DNA from: DAIDKA01 sp963708865
GTDB lineage: Bacteria; Pseudomonadota; Gammaproteobacteria; Steroidobacterales; Steroidobacteraceae
Assembly (NCBI GenBank): GCA_963708865.1
Contig: CAVPUC010000002.1
Location: 248,001 to 312,000, forward strand
Direction: 5' to 3'
DNA: 64,000 nt
This document shows positions 19,636-28,660 of the stretch, piece after piece. The position numbers were made by a program, and so were the translations under genes. Position 1 is the first letter of the stretch. Each line of letters opens with the position of its first letter. The notes under the pieces were generated by a model, which saw only the letters and a program-made list of their open reading frames with translations, had not been told where the DNA came from and ran no database searches.

Positions 19636-21141
19636 GTGAAATCGCCGCGCACAGGCCGGCTGTGGGTGACAGCGCTCGCCGCGGGCGTGCTGCGTCGCCG
19701 GCATCGCCCATGCCGCGGATTCGCTGCTGGAGGTCGCCGAGGCCGGCAATTCGGCGGCCGCCATGGCGCTCGTTGCTGCCAAGGCCGACGTCAATGCCCG
19801 ACAGGACGATGGCACCTCCGCCCTTCACTGGGCCGCCTATCACGATGATGTGCCATTGATGCGCCAGCTGCTCAAGGCCGGTGCCAAGGTCAATGTGACC
19901 AATGACTATGGCTCAACCCCGCTGGCCGAGGCAGCCGAGCGGGCAGATCCGGAGGCGCTGCGGCTGCTGCTGGAAGCCGGCGCGGACGTGGAGTCGCCCA
20001 ATCCGGACGGACAGACCGCGCTGATGACCGTGGCGCGCACCGACGTCGTCGCCGCCGCGAAGCTTCTGGTGGCGCATGGCGCCAACGTCAATGCGCAGCG
20101 AGAAGTGGCGCGGCCAGACGGCGCTGATGTGGGCCAGTGCGCAGAGTCGCCCGGCGATGGTGGCGTTCCTCATTGCGCACGGCGCCGATGTCAACGCCCG
20201 CGAAGACCGTGCGTGACTGGCCGCGGCGGGTCACCGCAGAGCCGCGGCCGCAGAACCGACCGCTCGGGGGACTGACACCCCTGCTGTTCGCGGCGCGCGA
20301 AGGCTGCGCGGCGTGTGCCCAGGAACTGGTCAAGGGACATGCGGATCTTGAGCTCACGGACCCGGAGGGCATCACGCCGCTGGTCATGTCCATCCTCAAC
20401 GCCCAGTTCGATACGGCGGCCGTGCTCATCAACGCCGGCGCGAACGTGAACACCTGGGATATGTGGGGACGGGCGCCCTTGTATTCCGCGGTCGACTACA
20501 ACACGACGCCGCGCGGCGGCCGGCCCGACCGGCCCTCCTCGGACAAGACGACCGCGCTCGCGGTGATCGACATGCTGCTCAAGCGCGGCGCCAATCCCGA
20601 TATGCAGCTGAAGCTGTTTCCCCCGTATCGCTCGCTGGGCCAGGATCGTGGCGGGGATGGCATGCTGACAGTGGGGACCACCCCGCTGATCCGCGCCGCC
20701 AAGGCGGGCGATAGCGCCGCCATCCAGGCGCTCCTGGCGCATGGTGCGAAACCGGATCTGCCCAACTCCTTGGGGATCACGCCGCTCATGGCTGCCGCGG
20801 GAATCGGCTCGACCACCATCGACATTCGCGCCCGGTTCCGCAACGAGCAGAAATGCATCACCGCAGCGTCGCTGCTGCTGGCGGCGGGCGTTGATGTCAA
20901 CGCCACCAACGGCAACGGACAGACCGCGCTGCATGGGGCGGCCCAGGCGGGCTGGAACAACTTCGTGCAGCTGCTGGCGGATCATGGCGCCGCAGTCACC
21001 GCCAAGGATCACTTCGGCAGCACGCCGCTGGATTTCGCCCAAGGCAAAGTGGGTACGTCCGGACGGCCCGGGGTCGGTGCGGGCGGTGAAGCCCACAAGG
21101 ACACGGCTGCGCTTTTGACGAAGCTCGCGGCCAAGTCCTAG
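19636..21141 (+). CDS. Ankyrin-repeat secreted protein (three frame changes)
   Basis: About 500 residues. A signal peptide (RLWVTALAAGVL to HAADS after correction near 19690) precedes at least eight ankyrin repeats: DGTSALHWAAYHDDVPLMRQ, YGSTPLAEAAERADPEALRL, DGQTALMTVARTDVVAAAK, GQTALMWASAQSRPAMVA, GLTPLLFAAREGCAACAQE, GITPLVMSILNAQFDTAAV, GTTPLIRAAKAGDSAAIQA and GQTALHGAAQAGWNNFVQ. Ankyrin domains bind proteins. It directly follows the DUF1552 gene and likely serves the same periplasmic complex. The GTG at 19636 is preferred; a TTG at 19627 overlapping the previous stop is possible. Frame changes near 20100 and 20210. Confidence 0.9.
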
Positions 21142-21214
21142 TCGCGCTGTCAACCGCGAGCGCGGCGGGCGCGTTGCTGTAGGCTTAGCGTGACTTAACG
21201 TTTACCGAAGGGGC

Positions 21215-21832
21215 ATGGCGATGAAACACACATGGCTGCTCTTAGTAGGCGTGGCGGCGGGGGCCGGCTGGCACGATACCCGAGCGAGCGACGCCGCCGA
21301 CGTTCCGGCGCTTACCGTTGCACCGCCCGCGGCGCAGTGGGTACAGCGCTCGTTCGAGTACACCTATTCCGGATTCACCGACAAATTCAGCTGCGACGGC
21401 CTGCGGGACACGGTGCGCGATGTGTTGCTGGCCCTGGGGGCGCGCAAGCAGGACCTGCAGATCAGGTCCCAGGGCTGTATCAAGCTGGAGGGACCTGAGA
21501 CCTTCCCGGGGGTCTCCGCGCACTTTTCGGTGCTGGTGCCGGTGACGCCGGATGAGATCGGCAAGGTCGGCCGCGCCACGGCCAATCCAACGAAATGGAA
21601 AACCGTTGATCTGGTCAGGTTGACTCAGGACGGTCGCGATGCGGTCCCGTGTGAACTGCTGGAACAGCTCAAAACCAAGGCGCTACCGCTGTTCACGACC
21701 CGCAACCTGCAATTCAGTTCCAGCTGCTATCCCCACGCGGTGACGCCCGGAGAGATCAAGTTCACGGTCGATGTGCTGCAGCCGGCCGCGAAAACCCCGG
21801 CTGCGGGCGCAGCGCCTGCGCCGGCGGCCTAG
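21215..21832 (+). CDS. Hypothetical secreted protein
   Basis: A 205-residue protein with a signal peptide (TWLLLVGVAAGAGW, cleavage near TRAS). The mature part begins with a Pro-rich stretch and holds FTDKFSCDGLRDTVRDVLLA, SQGCIKLEGPETFPGV and LQFSSSCYPHAVTPGE, with four cysteines that could form two disulphides. The C-terminus is Ala/Pro-rich. I do not recognise the family. It lies 73 bases after the ankyrin gene on the same strand and may be read from the same or its own promoter. The ATG six bases further in (MKHTW) is an equally good start. Confidence 0.62.
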   Translation: MAMKHTWLLLVGVAAGAGWHDTRASDAADVPALTVAPPAAQWVQRSFEYTYSGFTDKFSCDGLRDTVRDVLLALGARKQDLQIRSQGCIKLEGPETFPGVSAHFSVLVPVTPDEIGKVGRATANPTKWKTVDLVRLTQDGRDAVPCELLEQLKTKALPLFTTRNLQFSSSCYPHAVTPGEIKFTVDVLQPAAKTPAAGAAPAPAA

Positions 21833-21979
21833 GCTGCGCGAGGGTCTCGGCCGCTGAGAGCCGACGACATCGGCGCGTGCACCATCTGCCGGTGAAGTGC
21901 ATGAGGCGCATCGCCTTAGTTGCTCGCCACAGGAGATCACCGGGCCGTCGGCCGGGATGGAATTCCGCCCGTTGTCGCA

Positions 21980-23698
21980 TCAGACCAGCGGCGTGCCCTT
22001 GGGAACACGCACGACGATGGTGCCGGCCAGCTTGTCGTGCCAGGCCTGCTTGCCCGGGTCGATGGCGATCCAGATGAAGCCCAGACCCAGGGCGCACAGC
22101 GACAGGATGCATCCCAGCGCCCGCACGCACGCCGTGGGCCAGTCGAGGGGACGTGAGTCCAGCCGCACGACGCGCAGGTCCAAGGCAATGCCGCCGACGG
22201 TGGTGCCCTTTGCTTTCCACATCACGGCGCCATAGACCGCGAGCGCAAGGATGCACAGGCGCGTGGAACCCTCGTGGGGCCAGCTCAGCAGCAACCGGAT
22301 CACCGCCCAGACGATGAGGGCGTCGATGCACAAGGCGCCCATCCGCGGCCAGAAGTTCGCGCGCGGCAGGGTAGTCAGGGGCAGTGGCGCAGACTCACTC
22401 GCGGCCACGCTGGGGTCGGTCGCCGCGGCCTGGGGGCCAGGTGCCGGAGGCGGGCGGCGCGCTCGGAGCGACGCTGCACGGTGGCGGCGGGTTCGGCGAA
22501 GGACGGCGCGGCGCGCGCCTCACCGGCACCGACCGCCGGGGCTGGGGTAGAGGAGGAGTGACGGATCCGGTTGAGGAGCGCATACAGCACGGCGCCATAG
22601 CCGAGCATGCCCAGCAGGATGAAGATCACGAATCCGAGGATCGGCACGAGGTAGGCGAGCATCACCAAAAGGCCGCCGACGATCACGGACAACGCCGGAT
22701 GCGGCGGCTGCCTGTCCGGGCGCGCAGGGCGAAGCAGCGCGTGCCGATCCAGCCGAGCACCGTCGTCTTGCCGAACACCGCGCAGCAAAAGAGCGCGACG
22801 AACGCGATGGGAATCACCAGCAGGCCGACCACGGTGATGGCCAGCAGCAGGAACATCAATGGCGTGAGCAGCCCGGCCAGGATGGCCGTGATGAGGCTCT
22901 TGCCCGGATGCTCATTCAAGGTCGCGATGCAGTGATCGGCCGCATCGCGGAACAGCAGCGCAAGAATCGTATAGATGGCGAGGCACGCGAAGAAAATGCC
23001 CCATAGCCAACCCAGCCCGGTGCCGATCACCAATGGGCGGCCGAACAACAGGCCATGACCTACCCAGGTGCGCAGTCCGCCGGCGAATTCGATGTTGCCG
23101 GGCAGCACGCGCTCTACGCCCTGGTCGACGATGGCCGCGGCATCCTCGTTCACGGCCCCCATGACACTGACGACGTGGCCATGAACATGCGCGTGGGGTC
23201 CAAGATTGACGTTGCCCATCACGGCGACCACATCGTGGCCAACGTCGGCGTTGACCGTGACGCTGCCCAGGACCGCGACCGCGCTACCGCGCGGTCGGGC
23301 CGTTTACCGTGGTGTTGCCGAGCACCGAGACGACATCCTGACGCGCGGTGCCATCATTGGTGGCTGAGCCCAGGACCGCGACCACCGAGTCGCGCGTCGC
23401 CCCCGCGGCGAGGTAGGTATCGTGGCCCACCGACACCAGATCATCGCCGTTGTGCTGAAAGCGGCGGCGACGACCCCAGCTGCGTCCATTGCTGAGTGCG
23501 GGTATCCCAATTTCCCGCATCATCATGGTCAGAGTCGTTACTGCTGTCGGCATCGGCGGTGGCCGGGGACGCTGCTGCACAGTCGGAGTCGCTCGCCGCG
23601 CTGGCTGCGCTGCTCGGCGCCGGCACCTGTGCCGTGGCAGTCAGACTCATTGCCACGAGCGCGGCAATGAGTGCGGATTTTGCGAAGCGGGTTGTCAT
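21980..23698 (-). CDS. Secreted polymer-forming (bactofilin-like beta-helix) repeats fused to RDD membrane domain (frame changes)
   Basis: About 570 residues. Signal peptide (SALIAALVAMSLTATAQ), an Asp/Ser-rich linker, then beta-helix repeats of the polymer-forming type: DSVVAVLGSATNDGTA, DVVSVLGNTTVNG, VAVLGSVTVNADV, DVVAVMGNVNLGPHA, GHVVSVMGAVNEDA. Transmembrane helices follow (IFFACLAIYTILALLF, ITAILAGLLTPLMFLLL, YLVPILGFVIFILLGM), a Pro-rich linker, and an RDD domain (FWPRMGALCIDALIVW, GTTVGGIALDLRVV, ACVRALGCILSL). Frame changes lie near 23500, 23270, 22720 and 22440, so the fusion needs confirmation. It is the third gene after the ECF sigma and membrane protein. Confidence 0.75.
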
Positions 23699-23714
23699 AG
23701 GGATTTTCCGTCTG

Positions 23715-24174
23715 TTAGCGGGAGGCCGGCATCAGCAGCCGGTAGCCGAAGGCGATGAGGACGAACAGCGCCACATAGGCGGCGGCGCACAGCGCCATGC
23801 CGCCATACCAGACACCGTCCGTCAGCGCGCCGGCGATGGTGTCGGCGAGGCGATGGAAGACTGCAAGAATATCCAGCGTGGCATGCAGATTCGCGGCCGG
23901 CGCGACTGATCACCATGCCCAGTGCTTTGGGCGTCGCCGGCCGGGACAGCAGCAGCGCTGCGGCCGCGGCCATCCCCGTCAGCACGAAGAGCAGCTGCGC
24001 CAGCAGCGGCCATTCCGGCACGCGCCGCTGCCACCACGGCACTTTCGCGCCGCGCTCGATGACCTTCAGCACCCGCGCCTCGAGGCTCTCCGGTGCCTTG
24101 AATTGCGCCGTTCCCGCCAGCAGTCGCGCGATGCGCTGCGCCAGTGCGGCGTCGGTGTCAGCTTTGTGATCCAT
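23715..24174 (-). CDS. Small membrane protein, candidate anti-sigma factor (frame change near 23905)
   Basis: About 150 residues. The soluble N-terminus (ALAQRIARLLAGTAQF, LEARVLKVIERGAKV) precedes a transmembrane helix (LLFVLTGMAAAAALLL); after a frame change a second helix follows (MALCAAAYVALFVLIAFGY) and the protein ends LLMPASR. The start is the ATG at 24174, with GGAG just upstream. The gene follows the ECF sigma gene by 12 bases, the normal place of an anti-sigma factor, but no zinc-binding anti-sigma motif (HxxxCxxC) is present, so the role is inferred from position only. Confidence 0.68.
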
Positions 24175-24186
24175 GTCCAAACTCCT

Positions 24187-24812
24187 TCAGCGAGCCGCCG
24201 CGGGGGCCGGCTCCACGTCTGATCCCTGCAGCAGCTTTGCCAGCGCGAGCCGTCCGCGCAGAATGTCGGTCTTCACCTTGGCCACCGAGATCCCGAGGTC
24301 CTGCGCGATCTGCTGGTAGGACCGATCTTCAAAATGAAACAGCACCAGGGGCATGCGCTGCGCATCGGGCAGCCGCACCAGCACCGACCGCACCTGCGCA
24401 TCGCGCTGCGCCTCGGCGAGACTCGTCGAAGACGGTGTCGAGCGTCTCGATGGCGAACTCAACCTGCGCTTCGGAGCCGTCATGCACCCGCGTCGCCCGC
24501 CGCCGGCAACAGCTCGGAGAAGAAGCGCCAGCGCCGTCGATAGCGGCTCAGATGGTTCAATGACAGACGCAGGGTCACCGTCTTCAACCACCCGCCGGCG
24601 CCGAGGCGTTCGCGTAAGTCGGCGAAGTGTTCCCAGGCTTTGAGGAACACATCCTGGGTGATGTCCTGCGCCGTCGCCTCACTCGCCGTGAGCCGGCGCG
24701 CGGTGGCAAACACCATGTCCTGATAGTCACGCATGAACATCGTGAATTCGCTGCGGTCCGGTGGCCTCGTTGGAAGTCGTTGCACTTTGAAAACATCGTT
24801 TAGACCCAGCAC
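24187..24812 (-). CDS. ECF sigma factor (two frame changes)
   Basis: About 200 residues. Region 2: FMRDYQDMVFATARRLTA, ATAQDITQDVFLKAWEHF and WLKTVTLRLSLNHLSRYRR, which bind core polymerase and the -10 element. Region 4: VRLPDAQRMPLVLFHFED, SYQQIAQDLGISVAKVKTDI (helix-turn-helix for the -35) and LRGRLALAKLLQ. Frame changes lie near 24480 and 24425 in the linker. The start is uncertain; GTG at 24812 is used, and an internal start near FTMFM is possible. It heads a unit with a membrane protein and the beta-helix/RDD protein. Confidence 0.9.
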
Positions 24813-24940
24813 ACCGCTGGACTCTGAAAGTTGCAGACGCGCTTGGCCGTAACCGTGCTCAGACAGAACTTATTATTGTATTAATCAAGGAGTTACGAGT
24901 GAGATATTAACTCATTTGGAGGGCAGCATCCGAGGCTCCG

Positions 24941-26884
24941 CTACTCCCAGCCGGTGCTCGAACCGAAGGGCAGCGAGGGCATGGTCGCTTCGATCTCCAC
25001 GATCCTGCCGTTGCGTACCTTGAACACCTCGGGAATCAAGGTATCGAAGGGGCGGCGGGTGGCGCCGGAGTATTTCAGGTAACCGTAGCCGGGCACCTGG
25101 GTGCCCGCCACCTCGCCATTCTGGTGGAACATGACAATGCACTGCACGACACCGCGCTCGACATCAACCACCTCGCAGCGGCGCGGCTGGATCTGGGTAA
25201 TGTACTGCCACATGTTGCTGTTGATGTTGCCGCGACAGCCCGTGTGTCCCACATCCGGCAGCTTGCGGGGACTCGGGCCCGAGGCGGGCGCTGAGCCTGC
25301 GCTCGGTATCGGCGGCGGCGCCGTATTGCCCCCCATGGCGAGCAATGCGGCCGGCGGCACGGCGGGTCCCGCGGTCTCAACGCCATTCTCGACGCGGAAG
25401 CAGGCGTCATCGAACGGCACCGCGTCGATGAGGTGATGATCGAGCGCATCAAAGTACTCGTTGGCGATGGCGATCAGTGCGGGGCGCGGGCGCTGCTCAG
25501 CGGGGGTGAGCACCTCGTTCCACAGGGGGGAGATTGCGGTGCGGTCGAATTTTCCGAAGCCTACCCCTTTGCGCACGATCGCGGTCTCCAGTTCGCTGAT
25601 CCGGTTCGCCTGCACCCGCAGCCGTCCCGACAGCCAGATCGGATTGCCGTTCTCCTGCATCAGGATGTAGAAGCCGGCGGTGGCGGCGTCCGGATCGGCA
25701 ATGACCAGTTTGTAGCCTTGCGGACCTGCGCTCGCGGTTCGCCACAGCGCCTCGCCCAGCCGCAGCGGCTGGGCATTTTCGGTGAAGCGTGCATCGGCGC
25801 TGAACAGGTCCTTGCCCGGATCATGGCGCAGCAGTGCGGCCAGGTACTTGTCGACGAAGCCCACCAGGCAGTCATGGTCGCAGTGCCCCTGAGTGCCGCG
25901 GAATGCAAGGCAGGGGCGGGCGCTTTGGAAGGTGACCACCCGGACTTCATGCCGTAGGGGACATCGAGCAGCACGGCCTCGATCTGCCGGATCTGACCCT
26001 TCTCGATTTTGAACAGCTCGCCGATCAGAAAGCTCTTGGGCCTGCGGAAAGTCGGCGGGAACCGCGACCGCCTTGCCGTCCATCTTGAAGCTGGCGACCG
26101 TGCCGTTGTGGTCGAAAAATACTTCGGCATAGACCAGGCCGCGTTCCACATCGACGATGGGATAACGCCGGTCGCGCACCTTGGTGACGATCACCGAGAA
26201 TCCGGTGTCGAACTGCGCCCGGCAACCGAGCCTCTGCATGGCAGATGCGGCAGCTTCGGGGGAATTGGCCGTGACCGTACCGTCCTCGCGGCGTTGACAT
26301 TGCGGCGCAAAGGGCACGTTCTTGCCGGAGTGATCGGTATCCAGTCCGGTGAAGTAGCTGTCCGCAATGCGGATCATCTGCGCGCGCGGGGTGCGATCGG
26401 CGGGTTTCAGGTCCGCCAGCAACAGCGGCTTTGGCGCAGCAAAGCCATCGGCCTTGGCGAACGGGGTATTGCGCGCCACGATGGTCTCCGCCTCGGTGAT
26501 CCGGCCGTTGACCACCTTCAGGCGCAGCGCGACCGGCACCGGCGAGTCGTTTTCCATGAGCTGGCCGATGAAGCCGATGGCGCCGTGGTCCGGATCGACA
26601 AAGTACAACCGGAAGGTCGAATTGGCCGAGGCCGTCTTCCACAGACCATGTTGGGTGCCGAGCCGCTGGCCGTTCTCGGTGATGCGCGCGCCGGGAGCCA
26701 GCGGGGCGTTGCTCGGATCGTGTTTGACGAGCGCCGACAGGTAGCGGTCGGCAATGCCCTGCAGGCAGGCGCGACTGCAATCGGCGCGCGCCGCCGGCGC
26801 CTGGGCCAAAGTCGCGGGGGCCGCGAGGGTGCTCATGACGGTGAGCAGCGCCACGGCGGCGCCACGGTGGGTGTGCGTGGCCAC
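24941..26884 (-). CDS. Secreted protein with two tandem copies of a ~300-residue unit (two compensating frame changes)
   Basis: A 647-residue protein. A signal peptide (AAVALLTVMSTLAAPATLA) is followed by two copies of one unit. Copy 1: ADCSRACLQGIADRYLSALVK, ARITENGQRLG, LWKTASANST. Copy 2: HCDHDCLVGFVDKYLAALLR, ARFTENAQPLR, LWRTASAGPQ. Both have a VVDVERG strand and end near FGSSTGW or YGMKSGW. Each copy begins with a CxxxC. Between 25920 and 26030 the reading frame leaves and returns, so the junction (ending IEAVLLDVPYGMKSGW) is read in another frame. No known family was recognised; the fold may be NTF2-like from the spacing, but this is a guess. The GTG start has GGAGGGGG before it. Confidence 0.75.
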   Translation of the reverse strand: MATHTHRGAAVALLTVMSTLAAPATLAQAPAARADCSRACLQGIADRYLSALVKHDPSNAPLAPGARITENGQRLGTQHGLWKTASANSTFRLYFVDPDHGAIGFIGQLMENDSPVPVALRLKVVNGRITEAETIVARNTPFAKADGFAAPKPLLLADLKPADRTPRAQMIRIADSYFTGLDTDHSGKNVPFAPQCQRREDGTVTANSPEAAASAMQRLGCRAQFDTGFSVIVTKVRDRRYPIVDVERGLVYAEVFFDHNGTVASFKMDGKAVAVPADFPQAQELSDRRAVQNREGSDPADRGRAARCPLRHEVRVVTFQSARPCLAFRGTQGHCDHDCLVGFVDKYLAALLRHDPGKDLFSADARFTENAQPLRLGEALWRTASAGPQGYKLVIADPDAATAGFYILMQENGNPIWLSGRLRVQANRISELETAIVRKGVGFGKFDRTAISPLWNEVLTPAEQRPRPALIAIANEYFDALDHHLIDAVPFDDACFRVENGVETAGPAVPPAALLAMGGNTAPPPIPSAGSAPASGPSPRKLPDVGHTGCRGNINSNMWQYITQIQPRRCEVVDVERGVVQCIVMFHQNGEVAGTQVPGYGYLKYSGATRRPFDTLIPEVFKVRNGRIVEIEATMPSLPFGSSTGWE

Positions 26885-26941
26885 GTTTTCCCCCTCCAGT
26901 GCTCCGTCAGGAGCGGGGCGGGCCGCCGGTGCGGCGAAACA

Positions 26942-27382
26942 TTAGTGGGCTGCGGGAGCGTCCGCCGGTGGATGGATCTGCGGCACGTTGATCGGTCCGC
27001 CGCCGGCTCGGGTCGGGTCCCCCATCACCTTGCCATCGGGCAACGTCACGGCAACGAACAGCCCGCCCTTGGAGCCATCACGCAGCGGATTGATGACCAC
27101 CGTCACCTTGTCGCCGGGCTGCATCTGCGTGGACTTCCACCCTTGGCGCTTGAGGTTGTTCGGACTGTTGAGTTCCACCTTCCACAGATCGGCGCCGCCG
27201 CTCGCGTTGGGAACATCGACGTCGATGAAGGCATGCGGGTTGGTCCACTGAAAGTCATGGACGGTACCCTTGAGGGGCAGGTTCTTGCTCTGATCGAACA
27301 TGGCAAACGAGTGGTGTGCCACGGCAATCCCGCCGTAGCCCAGCGTCAGTGCTGCAACGCAGCCCATCATTCGGTGTCTCAT
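26942..27382 (-). CDS. DUF6152 family secreted protein
   Basis: A 146-residue protein starting at the ATG at 27382. The signal peptide (MMGCVAALTLGYGGIAVA) is followed by the family start AHHSFAMFDQSKNLPLKG, then TVHDFQWTNPHAFIDVDV, LWKVELNSPNNLKRQGW and the LPDGKVMGDP tail. DUF6152 proteins are small secreted beta-barrel-like proteins usually next to TonB receptors and redox enzymes; function unknown. The extra N-terminal residues of the longer frame are basic and not signal-like, so the shorter start was chosen. It is followed by the tandem-copy protein on the same strand (57 bases) and is divergent from the 27554 gene. Confidence 0.86.
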   Translation of the reverse strand: MRHRMMGCVAALTLGYGGIAVAHHSFAMFDQSKNLPLKGTVHDFQWTNPHAFIDVDVPNASGGADLWKVELNSPNNLKRQGWKSTQMQPGDKVTVVINPLRDGSKGGLFVAVTLPDGKVMGDPTRAGGGPINVPQIHPPADAPAAH

Positions 27383-27553
27383 TCCCAAGCGCTCCGCATT
27401 CCTTCGGCTGATGCGTGATTTACGGCGTTGTCGCACCGGCGTCAAGCTCTTATCACCCATGATGACATGTCAAAGGCAAGTTTGGCTTGATTCGACTTAT
27501 ACTCGCGGCCGAGCTGTGGCACTGAAAAATCTGCGTCAGCGAGGAAAAAACCG

Positions 27554-28320
27554 ATGAGCATGCGAGTTTTGTTGGCGGCGACTTCCCTGGTCCTGGGTCT
27601 GCAGGCGCTGGCGCGCCGAGCCACCGACGGGATCCGGTCCGGCGGCGGCCTTCCCGAAAGGCCACTATTCGCAGCTGAACAGGTTACCGGACTGGGGTGG
27701 CGTGTGGACCTTTAATTTCAGGCCCCTCCCGGGCGTCAAGCGCGAACTGCCGCAGCTGAAGGGCAAGTACCTGGAGAGCTATCAGGCCTGGCAGAAGATC
27801 GCCGACGCGAACCACGGCGAGGTGCCGCGCAACGGCTCGTATTGCCGTCCGCCGGGCATGCCCGGGATCATGATGGTCGGCCAGTACCCCATCGAGTTCC
27901 TGTTCACGCCGGGTCGGGTGACCACGCATCACGAGGCGTGGATGCAGTTGCGCAGTATCTGGACGGACGGTCGTCAGCATCCGGATGATTGGGATCCCAC
28001 TTTCTATGGCCATTCGATCGGTCACTGGGAGGGCTCGACGCTGGTCGTCGACACGGTGGGCATCAAGACCGTCACCGAGCTGCGCAACGGCATGCCGCAC
28101 TCCGATAAGCTGCACGTGGTGGAGCACATCCACCTCGCCAAGGATGATCCCGAACACGCTGATCGATGAGATGCTGGTCGAGGATCCGCTGGCGCTGGCC
28201 ACGCCCTGGCACACCGTCTTGAGCTACACGCGTGCACGCGACCAGGACCTACTGGAGTTCGTCTGCGCCGAAAATGATCGCAATCCGGTGGATGCAGCAG
28301 GCCATACCGGGCTGGAATAA
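27554..28320 (+). CDS. Conserved secreted protein of the DUF6152-associated type (frame changes)
   Basis: About 255 residues, no recognised domain. A signal peptide (VLLAATSLVLGLQALA) is followed, after frame corrections near 27625-27640, by HYSQLNRLPDWGGVWTFNF. Conserved parts follow: YCRPPGMPGIMMVGQYPIEF, GRVTTHHEAWMQLRSIWTDG, DPTFYGHSIGHWEGSTLVVD and the end FVCAENDRNPVDAAGHTGLE, after a frame change near 28155. Proteins with this pattern are frequent in Sphingomonadales and Steroidobacter-like genomes beside DUF6152, NTF2-like and TonB genes. The start ATG is at 27554 within MSMRVLL. It is divergent from the DUF6152 gene. Confidence 0.77.
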
Positions 28321-28660
28321 ATGAAGGCGGATCGATGGACGGCAGCACTGTGCGCAACACGCTCGCCACGGCGCTCCGAGCAGTTCGGAGGACGTCCGTC
28401 AACGCTTCCGTAACTGACTGAGTTATGACTGGTTTCCCGATTTCGTCCATAGTCGTCCAGTCCGATCCGGTGCTGGCAGTTGTAATGTGTAGCTGGGGGG
28501 TAGCTAAAACGTAGCTGACGTAGGGTCCGGCAACCATAATGGAGGAGCCCCTCCGGTCGATGTCGCAATTCATCGAGGCATCGCGCTATCCTTTGCCGTT
28601 GAGCCCTGGGGCATTACCAAAAAAGGTTCAAGGCAATAATTCAAGTTTGGGGTCGAGGCC
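28321..28660. other. 340-base intergenic region before the G8 gene
   Basis: Lies between two co-directional genes. It holds no convincing gene. Its main features are three 11-bp spaced GTAGCT repeats (28489-28516), an A-run (CAAAAAAGG, about 28617-28626) and a GGTCGAGG ribosome site before the ATG at 28661. A promoter for the G8 gene is expected here, but no clear -35/-10 pair was found. Confidence 0.6.
28489..28521 (+). repeat. Three GTAGCT direct repeats at exact 11-bp spacing
   Basis: GTAGCT occurs at 28489-28494, 28500-28505 and 28511-28516, each separated by exactly 11 bases. The spacing equals one helical turn, so the copies face the same side of the DNA. It could be an operator for a regulator of the downstream G8 gene. 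Similar repeats can also be arm-type integrase sites at the edge of a genomic island, but no integrase gene is visible. Confidence 0.6.

Noticed and set aside
19690..20220. Ankyrin gene as a true pseudogene
   Set aside because: Repeats stay complete on both sides of each break, which fits sequence error better than decay.
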